Assembly: GCA_016212565.1 (NCBI GenBank)
Contig: JACRFY010000295.1
Location: 1 to 38,127 of the forward strand
DNA length: 38,127 bases
Source: Magnetospirillum sp.
GTDB lineage: Bacteria; Pseudomonadota; Alphaproteobacteria; Rhodospirillales; Magnetospirillaceae
Direction: 5' to 3'
The position numbers and the translations under genes were made by a program. Below are positions 15,635 through 24,185 of this stretch, in pieces (positions within the stretch are counted from its first letter, which is position 1; the number at the start of each line of letters is the position of its first letter). Below the pieces are notes generated by a model. That model searched no databases. It worked only from the letters and a program-made list of their open reading frames with translations, and was not told the origin of the DNA.

Positions 15635-16459
15635 ATGCGGGTGTTGCCGACCATGGCCTTGGTGTCGATTGTCCTGGCGGCACCGCCGGCGGTGGCCGCG
15701 TCGCCGTGGGCCGAGGCCACGGCGCCGGCGGCACTGCCGACGGCATCGCTCGGCTCGCCGGCTGCCGGCTGCCTGGCCGGGGCGGTCGCCCTGCCATCGG
15801 CGGGGCCGGGGTTCCAGATCCTGCGGCCGGCGCGAAACCGCTATTGGAGCCATCCCCGCACCATCGCCTTCGTCGAGCGCCTCGGTCGCGCTGCCGTCGC
15901 CGCCGGACTGGGGACAATGCTGGTCGGCGACCTGTCGCAGCCGCGGGGCGGGCCGATGCCGTCCGGTCATGGCAGCCATCAGAGCGGACTCGACGCCGAC
16001 ATCTGGTTCCGCCTGCCGCCGCTTCCGCTGGGCGACACCGAGCGCGACACGCCGACCGCGGTGTCGATGGTGCGTGGGGCCGGGATCGATCCCGGCGTGT
16101 GGGGAGCGGGGCAGGCGCGACTGGTCGAACTGGCCGCCGGCGATTCCGAGGTCGAGCGGATCTTCGTCAATCCGGCCATCAAGGCCGAGCTGTGCCGCAC
16201 CGCCTCCGGCCCACGGACGTGGCTGGGCAAATTGCGGCCATGGTGGGGACACGACGAACATTTCCATGTCCGACTGTCTTGTCCAGCCGGCGCGCCGGGA
16301 TGCGTGGCTCAGGCTCCGGTTCCGGCCGGGGACGGTTGCGGCGCGGAACTGGAGTCGTGGCTGGCCGGGCCGGCGGTGCCGCGCAAAAAGGGGGCGGCCA
16401 CTCCGGCGCTCCCCGCGGCCTGTTCCGCGGTGCTGGCGGCGCCGCCCGTCGCACCGTGA
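15635..16459 (+). CDS. mepA: MepA-like penicillin-insensitive murein endopeptidase
   Basis: The 274-aa protein starts with a signal peptide (MRVLPTMALVSIVLAAPPAV, cleavage near residue 22) and is predicted to be periplasmic. It carries the LAS-type zinc-peptidase motifs of MepA: SGHGSHQSGLDADIW (about 110-124, zinc ligands His and Asp) and GHDEHFHVRL near residue 208. Such enzymes cut the D-Ala-mDAP cross-link in peptidoglycan. ATG 15635 is preceded by GGCAGGGAGAG; an upstream GTG (15611) would place residues before the signal peptide and is less likely. The C-terminus has several cysteines (CPAGAPGC, GC, AC) that may form disulfides. Confidence 0.88.
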   Translation: MRVLPTMALVSIVLAAPPAVAASPWAEATAPAALPTASLGSPAAGCLAGAVALPSAGPGFQILRPARNRYWSHPRTIAFVERLGRAAVAAGLGTMLVGDLSQPRGGPMPSGHGSHQSGLDADIWFRLPPLPLGDTERDTPTAVSMVRGAGIDPGVWGAGQARLVELAAGDSEVERIFVNPAIKAELCRTASGPRTWLGKLRPWWGHDEHFHVRLSCPAGAPGCVAQAPVPAGDGCGAELESWLAGPAVPRKKGAATPALPAACSAVLAAPPVAP

Positions 16460-16476
16460 GCAGGACGTTGCGATTA

Positions 16477-16506
16477 TTGACATAGGTCACGCCCGGTTGG
16501 CATAAT
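16477..16506 (+). promoter_or_regulatory. Predicted sigma70 promoter of rpoH
   Basis: TTGACA (16477-16482, perfect -35) and CATAAT (16501-16506) are separated by 18 nt, with a predicted start near 16513 and a leader of about 110 nt. The leader can fold locally: GTCGGA 16515-16520 with TCCGAC 16554-16559, and GTCAT 16595-16599 with ATGAC 16617-16621 flanking the RBS. Confidence 0.6.
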
Positions 16507-16622
16507 GTTCATAGGTCGGATGTTGCGCCGGGGCCCAGATGGGACCGGGGCGTTCCGACTTTCGCGACGACCCGGCCGCAATCGGCGGGTCTCCGTCATG
16601 TTGCTCTTGGGAGGATATGACC

Positions 16623-17492
<870 letters not shown>

Positions 17493-17502
17493 ACGGAACC
17501 GG

Positions 17503-17529
17503 CCCCTCTCCCGCCGGGCGGGAGAGGGG
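17503..17529. terminator. Strong hairpin after rpoH
   Basis: CCCCTCTCCCGC (17503-17514) pairs perfectly with GCGGGAGAGGGG (17518-17529), a 12-bp stem with a 3-nt loop, extended by GGAAC/GTTCC further out. No T tract follows. It lies between convergent genes and could act in both directions. The same stem sequence recurs after iscX at 38009, so it is also a dispersed repeat. Confidence 0.6.
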
Positions 17530-17550
17530 CGTTCCCGGTCACGCGAACCG

Positions 17551-18057
17551 TCAGTTCATCACCTTCCACGAGCCATCGGGCATGCGGCAGGCGGTGCCGT
17601 AGCTGGACTGCTGCTGGCCGCCGACATTGACCGTCTGCTGGTACTCGCGGCAATACTGGCCGGGGGTCTGCTCGAAGGTGCGCATCGGCGTTACCGTGCC
17701 GTAATGGCCGCTGTCGGGGTTGTTCCAGGCGATGCTCTGGCCGCTGCGGGCATTCTCGAAGGCGCTGCTGCCGGCACGCGCCGCATAGCCTTGGTCGGCG
17801 CGGTCGAGCGACGAGCCGATCTCCGAGCCGAGGAAGGCCCCCAGCAGGGTGCCGACGGCGGTCATCGCCAACTGGCCTTTGCCCTTGCCGAACTGCGAGC
17901 CGGCCACCGCGCCGCCGACGCCACCGAGCACCGCGCCGCCGGTTTGCTTGGTGATCATCGGCCCGCCACCGCCGCCATAGCCGCCGTTTCCGTAGCCGCC
18001 TTGGGCGCAGGCGGCCAAGGAAAGGGTCATCGCCACCGCCATCACAACCTTGCGCAT
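17551..18057 (-). CDS. Glycine-zipper outer-membrane lipoprotein (17-kDa surface antigen type)
   Basis: The 168-aa protein has a lipoprotein signal peptide with lipobox LAAC (C17). A Gly/Tyr-rich stretch follows, then a glycine-zipper segment (TGGAVLGGVGGAVAGSQFG and GTLLGAFLGSEIG), and a C-terminal domain ending in CREYQQTVNVGGQQQ, YGTACRMPDGSWKV. This is the layout of the rickettsial 17-kDa antigen-like / RT0821-type surface antigen family found in alphaproteobacterial outer membranes. Two cysteines in the C-terminal domain may pair. ATG 18057 is preceded by GGAG on the minus strand. It is convergent with rpoH and divergent from tetR. The function is not established beyond an envelope role. 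Confidence 0.8.
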   Translation of the reverse strand: MRKVVMAVAMTLSLAACAQGGYGNGGYGGGGGPMITKQTGGAVLGGVGGAVAGSQFGKGKGQLAMTAVGTLLGAFLGSEIGSSLDRADQGYAARAGSSAFENARSGQSIAWNNPDSGHYGTVTPMRTFEQTPGQYCREYQQTVNVGGQQQSSYGTACRMPDGSWKVMN

Positions 18058-18213
18058 CTGGGTCTCCACTCCCTGTCGGCGGAACGCCGCCGGGTCGATG
18101 GCAGAAAGGTAGTGCGCCTCCATGGCGGAAGCAGGGTGCAAAAATGGCGATTTGGGGGCAGCGCATGACGCCCATGCACAAATAGTTGTCGACCCGGCGC
18201 TCCTCCGTCCTTA

Positions 18214-18233
18214 TGTACCGTCTGGACGGTACA
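18214..18233. promoter_or_regulatory. Operator palindrome upstream of the TetR-family gene
   Basis: TGTACCGTC-TG-GACGGTACA has perfect 9-bp arms around a 2-nt centre and ends 10 nt before the regulator's ATG. A possible TTGTCG -35 (18186-18191) suggests that it overlaps the -10 region. It is very likely the binding site by which the TetR-type protein represses its own efflux operon. The palindrome is seen; its role is inferred. Confidence 0.7.
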
Positions 18234-18243
18234 GTGAGGATTC

Positions 18244-18789
18244 ATGAGCGCCCGGGACAAGATCATCGACGCCGCGATGGCCATCGTGCGCGAGCAGGGG
18301 GTGGGGCGGTTGACCCTCGACGAGGCGGCCAAGGTGGCCGGCTTGTCCAAGGGCGGGGTGCTTTACCACTTCAAGGGCAAGGACGATCTGGTCGCCGGCA
18401 TGATCGGGGTGCTGGTGGCGCGGTGGGAAGAGCTGCACCACGGCTATTACCTGGCCGAGCCCGAAGGCGCCTATCGCTGGGCCCGGGCGGTGGTGCGGGC
18501 GGCGTTCGATCCCAACGGCCCGGCCAACGATCCGATCGGCGGCGCGTTGCTGGCGGCGATGAGCAACAATCGCGCCCTGATGGCGCCGATGCAGGCCAAG
18601 TACGAGGAATGGACCGGTCGGATGCGCGAGGACAGCCCCGATCCCGAGCGGGCCATCCTGGTGTGCATGGCGATGGATGGCTATCTGTTCGAGCGGATGA
18701 TGGGGCTCGATTTGTGCAATTGCGACCAGGCGGCGCGCATTCGCGACTATGCCCTCGCACTGTTGAACGATGGGGAGGGCGGGCGATGA
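18244..18789 (+). CDS. TetR-family transcriptional repressor of the efflux operon
   Basis: The 181-aa protein has an N-terminal TetR helix-turn-helix (about 22-49: LTLDEAAKVAGLSKGGVLYH then FKGKDDL) and a helical ligand-binding C-terminal domain. The latter contains a two-cysteine tip (LDLCNCDQAARIRDYALALL). GAGGA at 18236-18240 precedes the ATG. The stop codon overlaps the downstream membrane-fusion gene (ATGA), so the regulator is co-translated with the pump it presumably controls. The ligand is unknown; pump substrates are the usual inducers of this class. Confidence 0.88.
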   Translation: MSARDKIIDAAMAIVREQGVGRLTLDEAAKVAGLSKGGVLYHFKGKDDLVAGMIGVLVARWEELHHGYYLAEPEGAYRWARAVVRAAFDPNGPANDPIGGALLAAMSNNRALMAPMQAKYEEWTGRMREDSPDPERAILVCMAMDGYLFERMMGLDLCNCDQAARIRDYALALLNDGEGGR

Positions 18790-19892
18790 ACCGCAAGCGG
18801 ATGTTGGTGATGTTGGCGGTCAGCGGACTGCTGTTCGGCGGCGTGTTCGGCTTCGTCGCCTTCCGCAACATGATGATCAAGCAGTACTTCGCCACCATGC
18901 CGAAGCCGGTGGTGACGGTCACCGCCGAGCCGGCCAGGTCCGAGGTGTGGCGCCAGGTGGTTCCCGCGGTGGGAACCTTGCAGGCGGTCAACGGGGTGCA
19001 GATTTCCAGCAGTGCCGCCGGGCTGGTGCGCGAGATCGGCTTCCAATCGGGACAGACGGTGCGCAAGGGCCAGGTGTTGCTGCGCCTCGATGCCGATGTG
19101 GAAACGGGGGATCTGCGCTCGGCATTGGCCGAGGCCGAACTGGCCCGCACCAGCGCCGCCCGTTCGCGCACCTTGCTGAAGAGCGATGCGGTGTCGCAGG
19201 CGGCGGTCGACAAGAGCAATGCCGAATTGAAGGTCAAGGAAGCCCGGGTCGCCGCCCTCAGGGCGCAGATCGACAAGAAGGTGGTGCTCGCCCCCTTCGA
19301 CGGCGTGCTGGGGGTACGCAAGGTCGACCTGGGCCAGTACGTGCAACCGGGCCAGGCGATCGTCGCGCTTCAGGACCTGTCGACCATGCTGGCCGATTTC
19401 ACCGTGTCGCAGAAGGATCTGTCGTTGCTGGCGCCCGGGCAACCGTTGCGCCTGATCACCGATGCCTGGCCCGGGCGGGTGTTCGACGGCGAGGTCAATG
19501 CCGTCGAGCCGCTGGTCGATTCGCGCACCGGCATGATCGGCGTCCAGGGCCGCTTCGCCAATGCCGACGGCCATCTCAAGCCGGGCATGTTCGCCCGCAT
19601 CGAAATCGTCCGGCCCGACGGCGAGGCGGTGGTGACGGTGCCGGTCTCCGCGGTGGCCTACAACCTTCACGGCGATTCGGTGTTCGTGGTCGAGGGCAAG
19701 CCCGACGGCGCCAAGGAGGCGGTGCGGGCGGTGGTGCAACTGGGCGACCGGCGCGAGGGCCGGGTGGCGGTGCTGAAGGGCATCGCGCCGGGCGCTCTGG
19801 TGGTGACCTCCGGTCAGGTCAAGCTGGAAAGCGGTGCGCCGGTCGAGGTGCGCGACGACGATCCCCTGAAGCAGGCGGCGAAGGCGGACTAG
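18786..19892 (+). CDS. RND efflux membrane-fusion (periplasmic adaptor) protein
   Basis: The 368-aa adaptor has an N-terminal membrane anchor (about 5-25) and a lipoyl/barrel-sandwich half-motif (GLVREIGFQSGQTVRKGQVL). An alpha-hairpin follows (about 105-155), then a second half (KVVLAPFDGVLGVRKVDLGQ) and beta-barrel and membrane-proximal domains (GVQGRFANADGHLKPGMFA). It bridges the inner-membrane pump and an outer-membrane channel. No lipobox is seen, so it is held by the N-terminal helix. No outer-membrane factor gene follows, so the pump must borrow a TolC-like channel. It overlaps tetR by ATGA and is separated from the pump gene by 3 nt. Confidence 0.9.
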   Translation: MNRKRMLVMLAVSGLLFGGVFGFVAFRNMMIKQYFATMPKPVVTVTAEPARSEVWRQVVPAVGTLQAVNGVQISSSAAGLVREIGFQSGQTVRKGQVLLRLDADVETGDLRSALAEAELARTSAARSRTLLKSDAVSQAAVDKSNAELKVKEARVAALRAQIDKKVVLAPFDGVLGVRKVDLGQYVQPGQAIVALQDLSTMLADFTVSQKDLSLLAPGQPLRLITDAWPGRVFDGEVNAVEPLVDSRTGMIGVQGRFANADGHLKPGMFARIEIVRPDGEAVVTVPVSAVAYNLHGDSVFVVEGKPDGAKEAVRAVVQLGDRREGRVAVLKGIAPGALVVTSGQVKLESGAPVEVRDDDPLKQAAKAD

Positions 19893-19895
19893 GCG

Positions 19896-22800
19896 ATGTT
19901 CGACATCTTCATCAAACGTCCCGTTCTTGCCACGGTGATCAGCCTGCTGATCCTGTTCGTCGGCCTGCGCGCGCTGATGCTGTTGCCGGTGCGCCAGTAT
20001 CCGGAAATGAAGAACACGGTGATCACCATCACCACCACCTTTCCCGGCGCCGATTCGGACCTGATCCAGGGCTTCATCTCCCAGCCGATCCAGAAGGCGG
20101 TGGCCACGGCCTCGGGGCTCGACTACCTGACCTCGCGCTCCGCGCCGGGAATGAGCGAGATCAAGGCCTACGTCCGCCTCAACGAGGATCCGGACGCGGC
20201 GATGACCGAGGTGATGAGCAAGGTCAACGAGGTGCGCTCGGTTCTGCCGCGCGGCATCAACGATCCGGTGATCAAGAAGGAGACCGGACAAACCTTCGCC
20301 TCCGCCTACCTTGCCTTCTCGTCCGACGTCCTCAGCCAGGAGCAGATCACCGACTACGTCAACCGGGTGATCCAGCCCAAGCTTGCCGCCGTCCCCGGCG
20401 TGGCCAATCCCGAGGTGTTCGGCGGCCAGAAGTTCTCCATCCGGGTGTGGATCGACCCCGAGAAGCTGGCCCAGTTCGGGATGACCGCCGACGACGTGCG
20501 GGTGGGGCTGACCAGCAACTCCTATTCCTCGGCCGCCGGCTCGACCAAGGGCGCCTGGGACGTCATCAACACCCAGGCCGACACCGACCTCAAGTCGGTC
20601 GACGAATTCCGTCGGCTGGTGATCCGCCACACCGGCGCACAACTGGTGCGCCTGGGCGAGGTGGCCGAGGTGTCGATGGGCGCCGAGAACGACGACATGA
20701 GCGTGTTCGCCAGCGGCGACCGCGCCATCTTCGTCGGCGTCTACACCACCCCCGAGGCCAATCCGCTGACCGTCATCCGCCAGGTGCGCGACGAGGCGCT
20801 GCCGCAGATCCGCGCCCAGTTGCCGGCGGGCATGCGGGCGCAACTGGCCTACGACTCGACCGTTTTCATCCAGGCCTCGATCGACGAGGTGGTGAAGACC
20901 ATCCTCGAAGCGGCGCTGATCGTCATGGTGGTGATCTACGCCTTCATGGGCTCGGCGCGCTCGGTGGCGATTCCGGTGGTGACGGTGCCGCTGTCGCTGG
21001 TCGGCGTCGGCCTGTTCCTGCTGGCGCTGGGATTCTCCATCAACCTGCTGACCCTGCTGGCGATGGTGCTGGCCATCGGGTTGGTGGTCGACGACGCCAT
21101 CGTGGTGGTCGAGAACGTCCACCGCCACATCGAGGACGGGCTGGCGCCCATCGAGGCGGCGCTGAAGGGAACGCGGGAAATCGCCGGGCCGGTGATCTCG
21201 ATGACCATCACCCTGGCCGCCGTCTATGCGCCCATCGCCTTCATGGGCGGGCTGACCGGCTCGCTGTTCAAGGAATTCGCCCTGACCCTGGCCGGCGCGG
21301 TGGTGATCTCCGGGGTGGTGGCGCTGACCCTGTCGCCGATGATGAGCTCGCGCATTCTCAAGCACGAGACCGACCGCAAGGGCCTGGCGGCGCGCATCGA
21401 TGCCGGCTTCGAGCGGGTGCGGCGCAGCTACGAGCGCATGCTCGCCGCCTCGCTGGCCGACCGGCCGACGACATTGCTGTTCGCCGCCATCGTCATGGTC
21501 AGTCTGCCGTTCCTGTTCCTCGCCGTCCCCACCGAGCTGGCGCCGGAGGAAGACCAGGGGGTGGTGTTCACCGCCTTCAACGGCCCGGCCTCGGCCAACA
21601 CCGCCTTCATGGAGGTGTTCAGCCACGAGATCGACCGCAAGCTGCGTGATTTCCCCGAGGTGCGCGACACCTTCCTGATCACCGGCCTCGGCACCCCCAA
21701 CCAAGGCTTCGGCGGCGCGGTGTTGAAAGGCTGGGACGAGCGCGACCGGGCGGCCAAGGAGCTGACGGCGGCCTTCCAGCAGACGATGAACACCGTTTCG
21801 GGGGTCAAGGCTTCGGTGTTCCCGCCGTCGCCATTGCCCGGCTCGGACGGTTTGCCGGTGATGTTCGTCATCTCCTCGACCGCCGGCACCACCCAGCTTC
21901 AGGAGGTCGGCGACGAGATGGTACGCCGTGCCACCCAGGCCGGCATGTTCGCCTTCATCGACGCCGATCTCAAGGTCGAGAGCCCGCAGACGCGCGTCGA
22001 CATCGACCGCGACAAGGCGGCCGCTTACGGCATCACCATGCAGCAGATCGGCGACGCCTTGGCGACCATGACCGGCGGCAACTACGTCAATCTGGTCAAT
22101 CTTCAGGGCCGCTCGTATCAGGTCATTCCCCAGGTGCCGCAGGAATACCGCCTCGACCCCCGCCAACTGGGCCGCTTCCACGTCAGGGCCTCCAGCGGCG
22201 AGTCGATTCCGCTGTCGTCGCTGGTGACGCTCGGCCATGCGGTGCAGCCGGTGTCGCTCAACCAGTTCAATCAGTTGAATTCGGTGACCATTTCGGCCTT
22301 TCCCATGCCCGGGGTCAGCCTGGGCCAGGCGTTGACCTTTCTGTCCGACACCGCCAAGCAGGTGTTGCCGCAAGGCTTCGCCACCGATAGCGCCGGGCAG
22401 TCGCGCCAGTACCTTCAGGAAGGCAACGCCCTGATGGTGACCTTCGCCTTCGCCCTGCTGATCATCTTCCTGGTCCTGGCGGCGCAGTTCGAGAGTTTCC
22501 GCGATCCGCTGGTGATCCTGGTCTCGGTGCCGCTGTCGATGTGCGGGGCGTTGATCCCGCTGGCGCTGGGGGCGGCGACGATGAACATCTACACCCAGGT
22601 CGGACTGGTGACCCTGATCGGCCTGATCACCAAGCACGGCATCCTGATCTGCGAGGTCGCCCGCGAGCGCCAGCGCCACGACGGCCTGTCGCGGCTGAAG
22701 GCGGTGCAGATCGCCGCCGGCCTGCGCCTGCGCCCGATCCTGATGACCACCGCGGCGATGGTCGCCGGCCTGGTGCCGCTGCTGTTCGCCTCGGGAGCGG

Positions 22801-22931
22801 GCGCGGCGAGCCGCTTCTCCATCGCCGTGGTCATCGTCGCCGGCATGAGCATCGGCACCCTGTTCACCCTGTTCGTGCTGCCGGTGATCTATACCGTGCT
22901 GGCGAGCGAACGGCGACGCGCAGACGGCTGA
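19896..22931 (+). CDS. RND-family (HAE1-type) efflux pump inner-membrane transporter
   Basis: The 1011-aa proton-driven transporter shows the full RND layout: N-terminal FIKRPVLATVISLLILFVGL, twelve membrane helices in two halves, and two large periplasmic loops. The proton-relay aspartates D399-D400 are in GLVVDDAIVVVENVHRHIED (TM4). Standard motifs such as GFSINLLTLLAMVLAIG and GLITKHGILICEVARER are present. Its length is near the 1020-1050 typical of the family. Substrates cannot be read from sequence; multidrug or solvent export is usual. It is the last gene of the tetR-adaptor-pump operon. A small hairpin (CGACA/TGTCG, 22957-22974) follows the stop. Confidence 0.92.
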   Translation: MFDIFIKRPVLATVISLLILFVGLRALMLLPVRQYPEMKNTVITITTTFPGADSDLIQGFISQPIQKAVATASGLDYLTSRSAPGMSEIKAYVRLNEDPDAAMTEVMSKVNEVRSVLPRGINDPVIKKETGQTFASAYLAFSSDVLSQEQITDYVNRVIQPKLAAVPGVANPEVFGGQKFSIRVWIDPEKLAQFGMTADDVRVGLTSNSYSSAAGSTKGAWDVINTQADTDLKSVDEFRRLVIRHTGAQLVRLGEVAEVSMGAENDDMSVFASGDRAIFVGVYTTPEANPLTVIRQVRDEALPQIRAQLPAGMRAQLAYDSTVFIQASIDEVVKTILEAALIVMVVIYAFMGSARSVAIPVVTVPLSLVGVGLFLLALGFSINLLTLLAMVLAIGLVVDDAIVVVENVHRHIEDGLAPIEAALKGTREIAGPVISMTITLAAVYAPIAFMGGLTGSLFKEFALTLAGAVVISGVVALTLSPMMSSRILKHETDRKGLAARIDAGFERVRRSYERMLAASLADRPTTLLFAAIVMVSLPFLFLAVPTELAPEEDQGVVFTAFNGPASANTAFMEVFSHEIDRKLRDFPEVRDTFLITGLGTPNQGFGGAVLKGWDERDRAAKELTAAFQQTMNTVSGVKASVFPPSPLPGSDGLPVMFVISSTAGTTQLQEVGDEMVRRATQAGMFAFIDADLKVESPQTRVDIDRDKAAAYGITMQQIGDALATMTGGNYVNLVNLQGRSYQVIPQVPQEYRLDPRQLGRFHVRASSGESIPLSSLVTLGHAVQPVSLNQFNQLNSVTISAFPMPGVSLGQALTFLSDTAKQVLPQGFATDSAGQSRQYLQEGNALMVTFAFALLIIFLVLAAQFESFRDPLVILVSVPLSMCGALIPLALGAATMNIYTQVGLVTLIGLITKHGILICEVARERQRHDGLSRLKAVQIAAGLRLRPILMTTAAMVAGLVPLLFASGAGAASRFSIAVVIVAGMSIGTLFTLFVLPVIYTVLASERRRADG

Positions 22932-23003
22932 TCAAAGTCAACGCCGGGACTCGCAGCGACAAGCGAAGGTGTCGGGCCGCCACAACGTCCGGGGTTCGCC
23001 GCC

Positions 23004-23495
23004 TTGCGCCGCTATTTCCATCGTCACCCGACCCCCTCGTGTTTGCCGCGCTGGGGCAAGGCCGGCCTCGCCGCGGCGGTGACTTTTGCGGTGATGGCGC
23101 TGGCCGGCGATGCGGTCGGCGCCACGTTGCTGATGGCGCCGATGGGGGCCTCGGCGATGCTGATCTTCGGCGTGCCCGAAAGCCCCCTGGCCCAACCCGC
23201 CCATGTGGTCGGCGGCCATCTGGTGGCGGCGCTGCTGGGCCTGCTCGCCGATCACCTGCTGCCGCAGAACCTGTGGGTGATGGCGGCGACGGCGGGGGTG
23301 GCGATCATGGTCATCGGCCTGCTGCGCCTGACCCATCCGCCCGCAGGAGGCACCGCGCTGGTGGTGATGCTCACCCATCCCGCCTGGAGTTTCCTGGTGT
23401 TCCCGGTGCTCAGCGGGGCGATGACCCTGGTCGCGGTCGCCGTTCTCATTCACCGCCTGCCGCCACGGACACGCTACCCCTTGCCGGTGCCGTAA
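23004..23495 (+). CDS. HPP-family integral membrane protein
   Basis: The 163-aa protein has four or five hydrophobic segments and the defining HPP-family motif LTHPPAGGTALVVM (about 109-122, HPP at 111-113). It also has the conserved APMGASAMLIFGVPESPLAQ and HVVGGHLVAALLG segments. The HPP family is found in bacterial and plastid membranes and has been linked to nitrite transport in plants and cyanobacteria; the role here is not established. The start is a TTG with only a weak upstream RBS, and the gene begins 72 nt after the RND pump stop, so it may be a separate unit. Confidence 0.8.
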   Translation: MRRYFHRHPTPSCLPRWGKAGLAAAVTFAVMALAGDAVGATLLMAPMGASAMLIFGVPESPLAQPAHVVGGHLVAALLGLLADHLLPQNLWVMAATAGVAIMVIGLLRLTHPPAGGTALVVMLTHPAWSFLVFPVLSGAMTLVAVAVLIHRLPPRTRYPLPVP

Positions 23496-23680
23496 TCCAC
23501 GCCTCATCCGATAGTTGATGAGATTTTAATCGCTATAAATTAGCAAGGGCCAAGCGGCCTATTGCTCGGGGACGGCTTCCTACCATAGTCGAATTGACAT
23601 CCGCTCCAGGGAGTCGTTCCATAACTATGACAAAATACAGGATGGCACGCCTATTTTATTAGAGACAAAGGGAGGGGGCG
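23496..23680. other. AT-rich intergenic region before the Cache protein gene
   Basis: This 185-nt stretch is markedly AT-richer than the rest of the window (for example GAGATTTTAATCGCTATAAAT and GCCTATTTTATTAGAGACAAA). It has several promoter-like hexamers (TTGATG, TATAAA, TTGACA, CATAAC), but none pair at 16-18 nt. I see no ORF or RNA gene. It probably carries the promoter of the Cache-MCP pair. Confidence 0.35.
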
Positions 23681-24139
23681 ATGATCAATCGTATGATGAT
23701 GGCGATTCTGATCGCAGCGTCACTGTTATTGCCGCTGACGGCCGAAGCGGCAGAGAGAGCGACCGCCGATGAGGCGATGGCTCTGGTCAAAAAGGCGGTG
23801 GCGTTGACCAAGAGTGCCGGCCGCGACAAAGCGCTGGCCGCCTTCAACGATCCCAATGGCGACTTCCAGCCCAAGGACCTGTTCATCTTCGTCCAGGATC
23901 TCAAAGGGTTGATGGTGCAGCATGCCAAGAATCCCGGCCTCAATGGCAAGGATCTGTCGACCCTGAAAGACATCGACGGCAAGTTGTTCGTCGCCGAGAT
24001 GATGACGGTGTCGACCGAAAAAGGTTCGGGCTGGGTGGAATACAAGTGGGTCAATCCTCAGACCAAGAAGATCGATCCGAAGATGAGCTATGTCGAGAAG
24101 GTCGATGACTGGTTCATCGGGGCCGGAATTTTCAAGTAA
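23681..24139 (+). CDS. Secreted single-Cache-domain protein
   Basis: The 152-aa protein has a cleavable signal peptide (MINRMMMAILIAASLLLPLT, cleavage near AEA, residue 23). The mature part resembles the single Cache (sCache_2) small-ligand sensor domain, with the typical NDPNGDFQPKDLFIFVQDL stretch and C-terminal VEYKWVNP, SYVEKVDDWFIGAGIF. It has no membrane anchor or output domain and so should be a free periplasmic binding protein. The RBS AAAGGGAGGGGG is strong. It lies 46 nt before a chemoreceptor gene on the same strand, suggesting that it presents a ligand to that receptor. The partnership is inference. Confidence 0.82.
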   Translation: MINRMMMAILIAASLLLPLTAEAAERATADEAMALVKKAVALTKSAGRDKALAAFNDPNGDFQPKDLFIFVQDLKGLMVQHAKNPGLNGKDLSTLKDIDGKLFVAEMMTVSTEKGSGWVEYKWVNPQTKKIDPKMSYVEKVDDWFIGAGIFK

Positions 24140-24185
24140 GGCGGCCTGAATATAGCGGGTGATGGTCAAATTGGTGGAGGGCGCC

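Noticed and set aside
18747-22679. A 1310-codon open frame on the minus strand opposite the efflux genes
   Set aside because: It is antisense to clear MFP and RND genes. Its translation is His/Gln/Asp/Arg-rich low-complexity sequence typical of shadow frames in GC-rich DNA, and it has no domain.
23496-23680. A TTGACA-containing promoter before the Cache protein gene
   Set aside because: No -10 lies 16-18 nt downstream of the TTGACA; the nearest candidate (CATAAC) is about 20 nt away.
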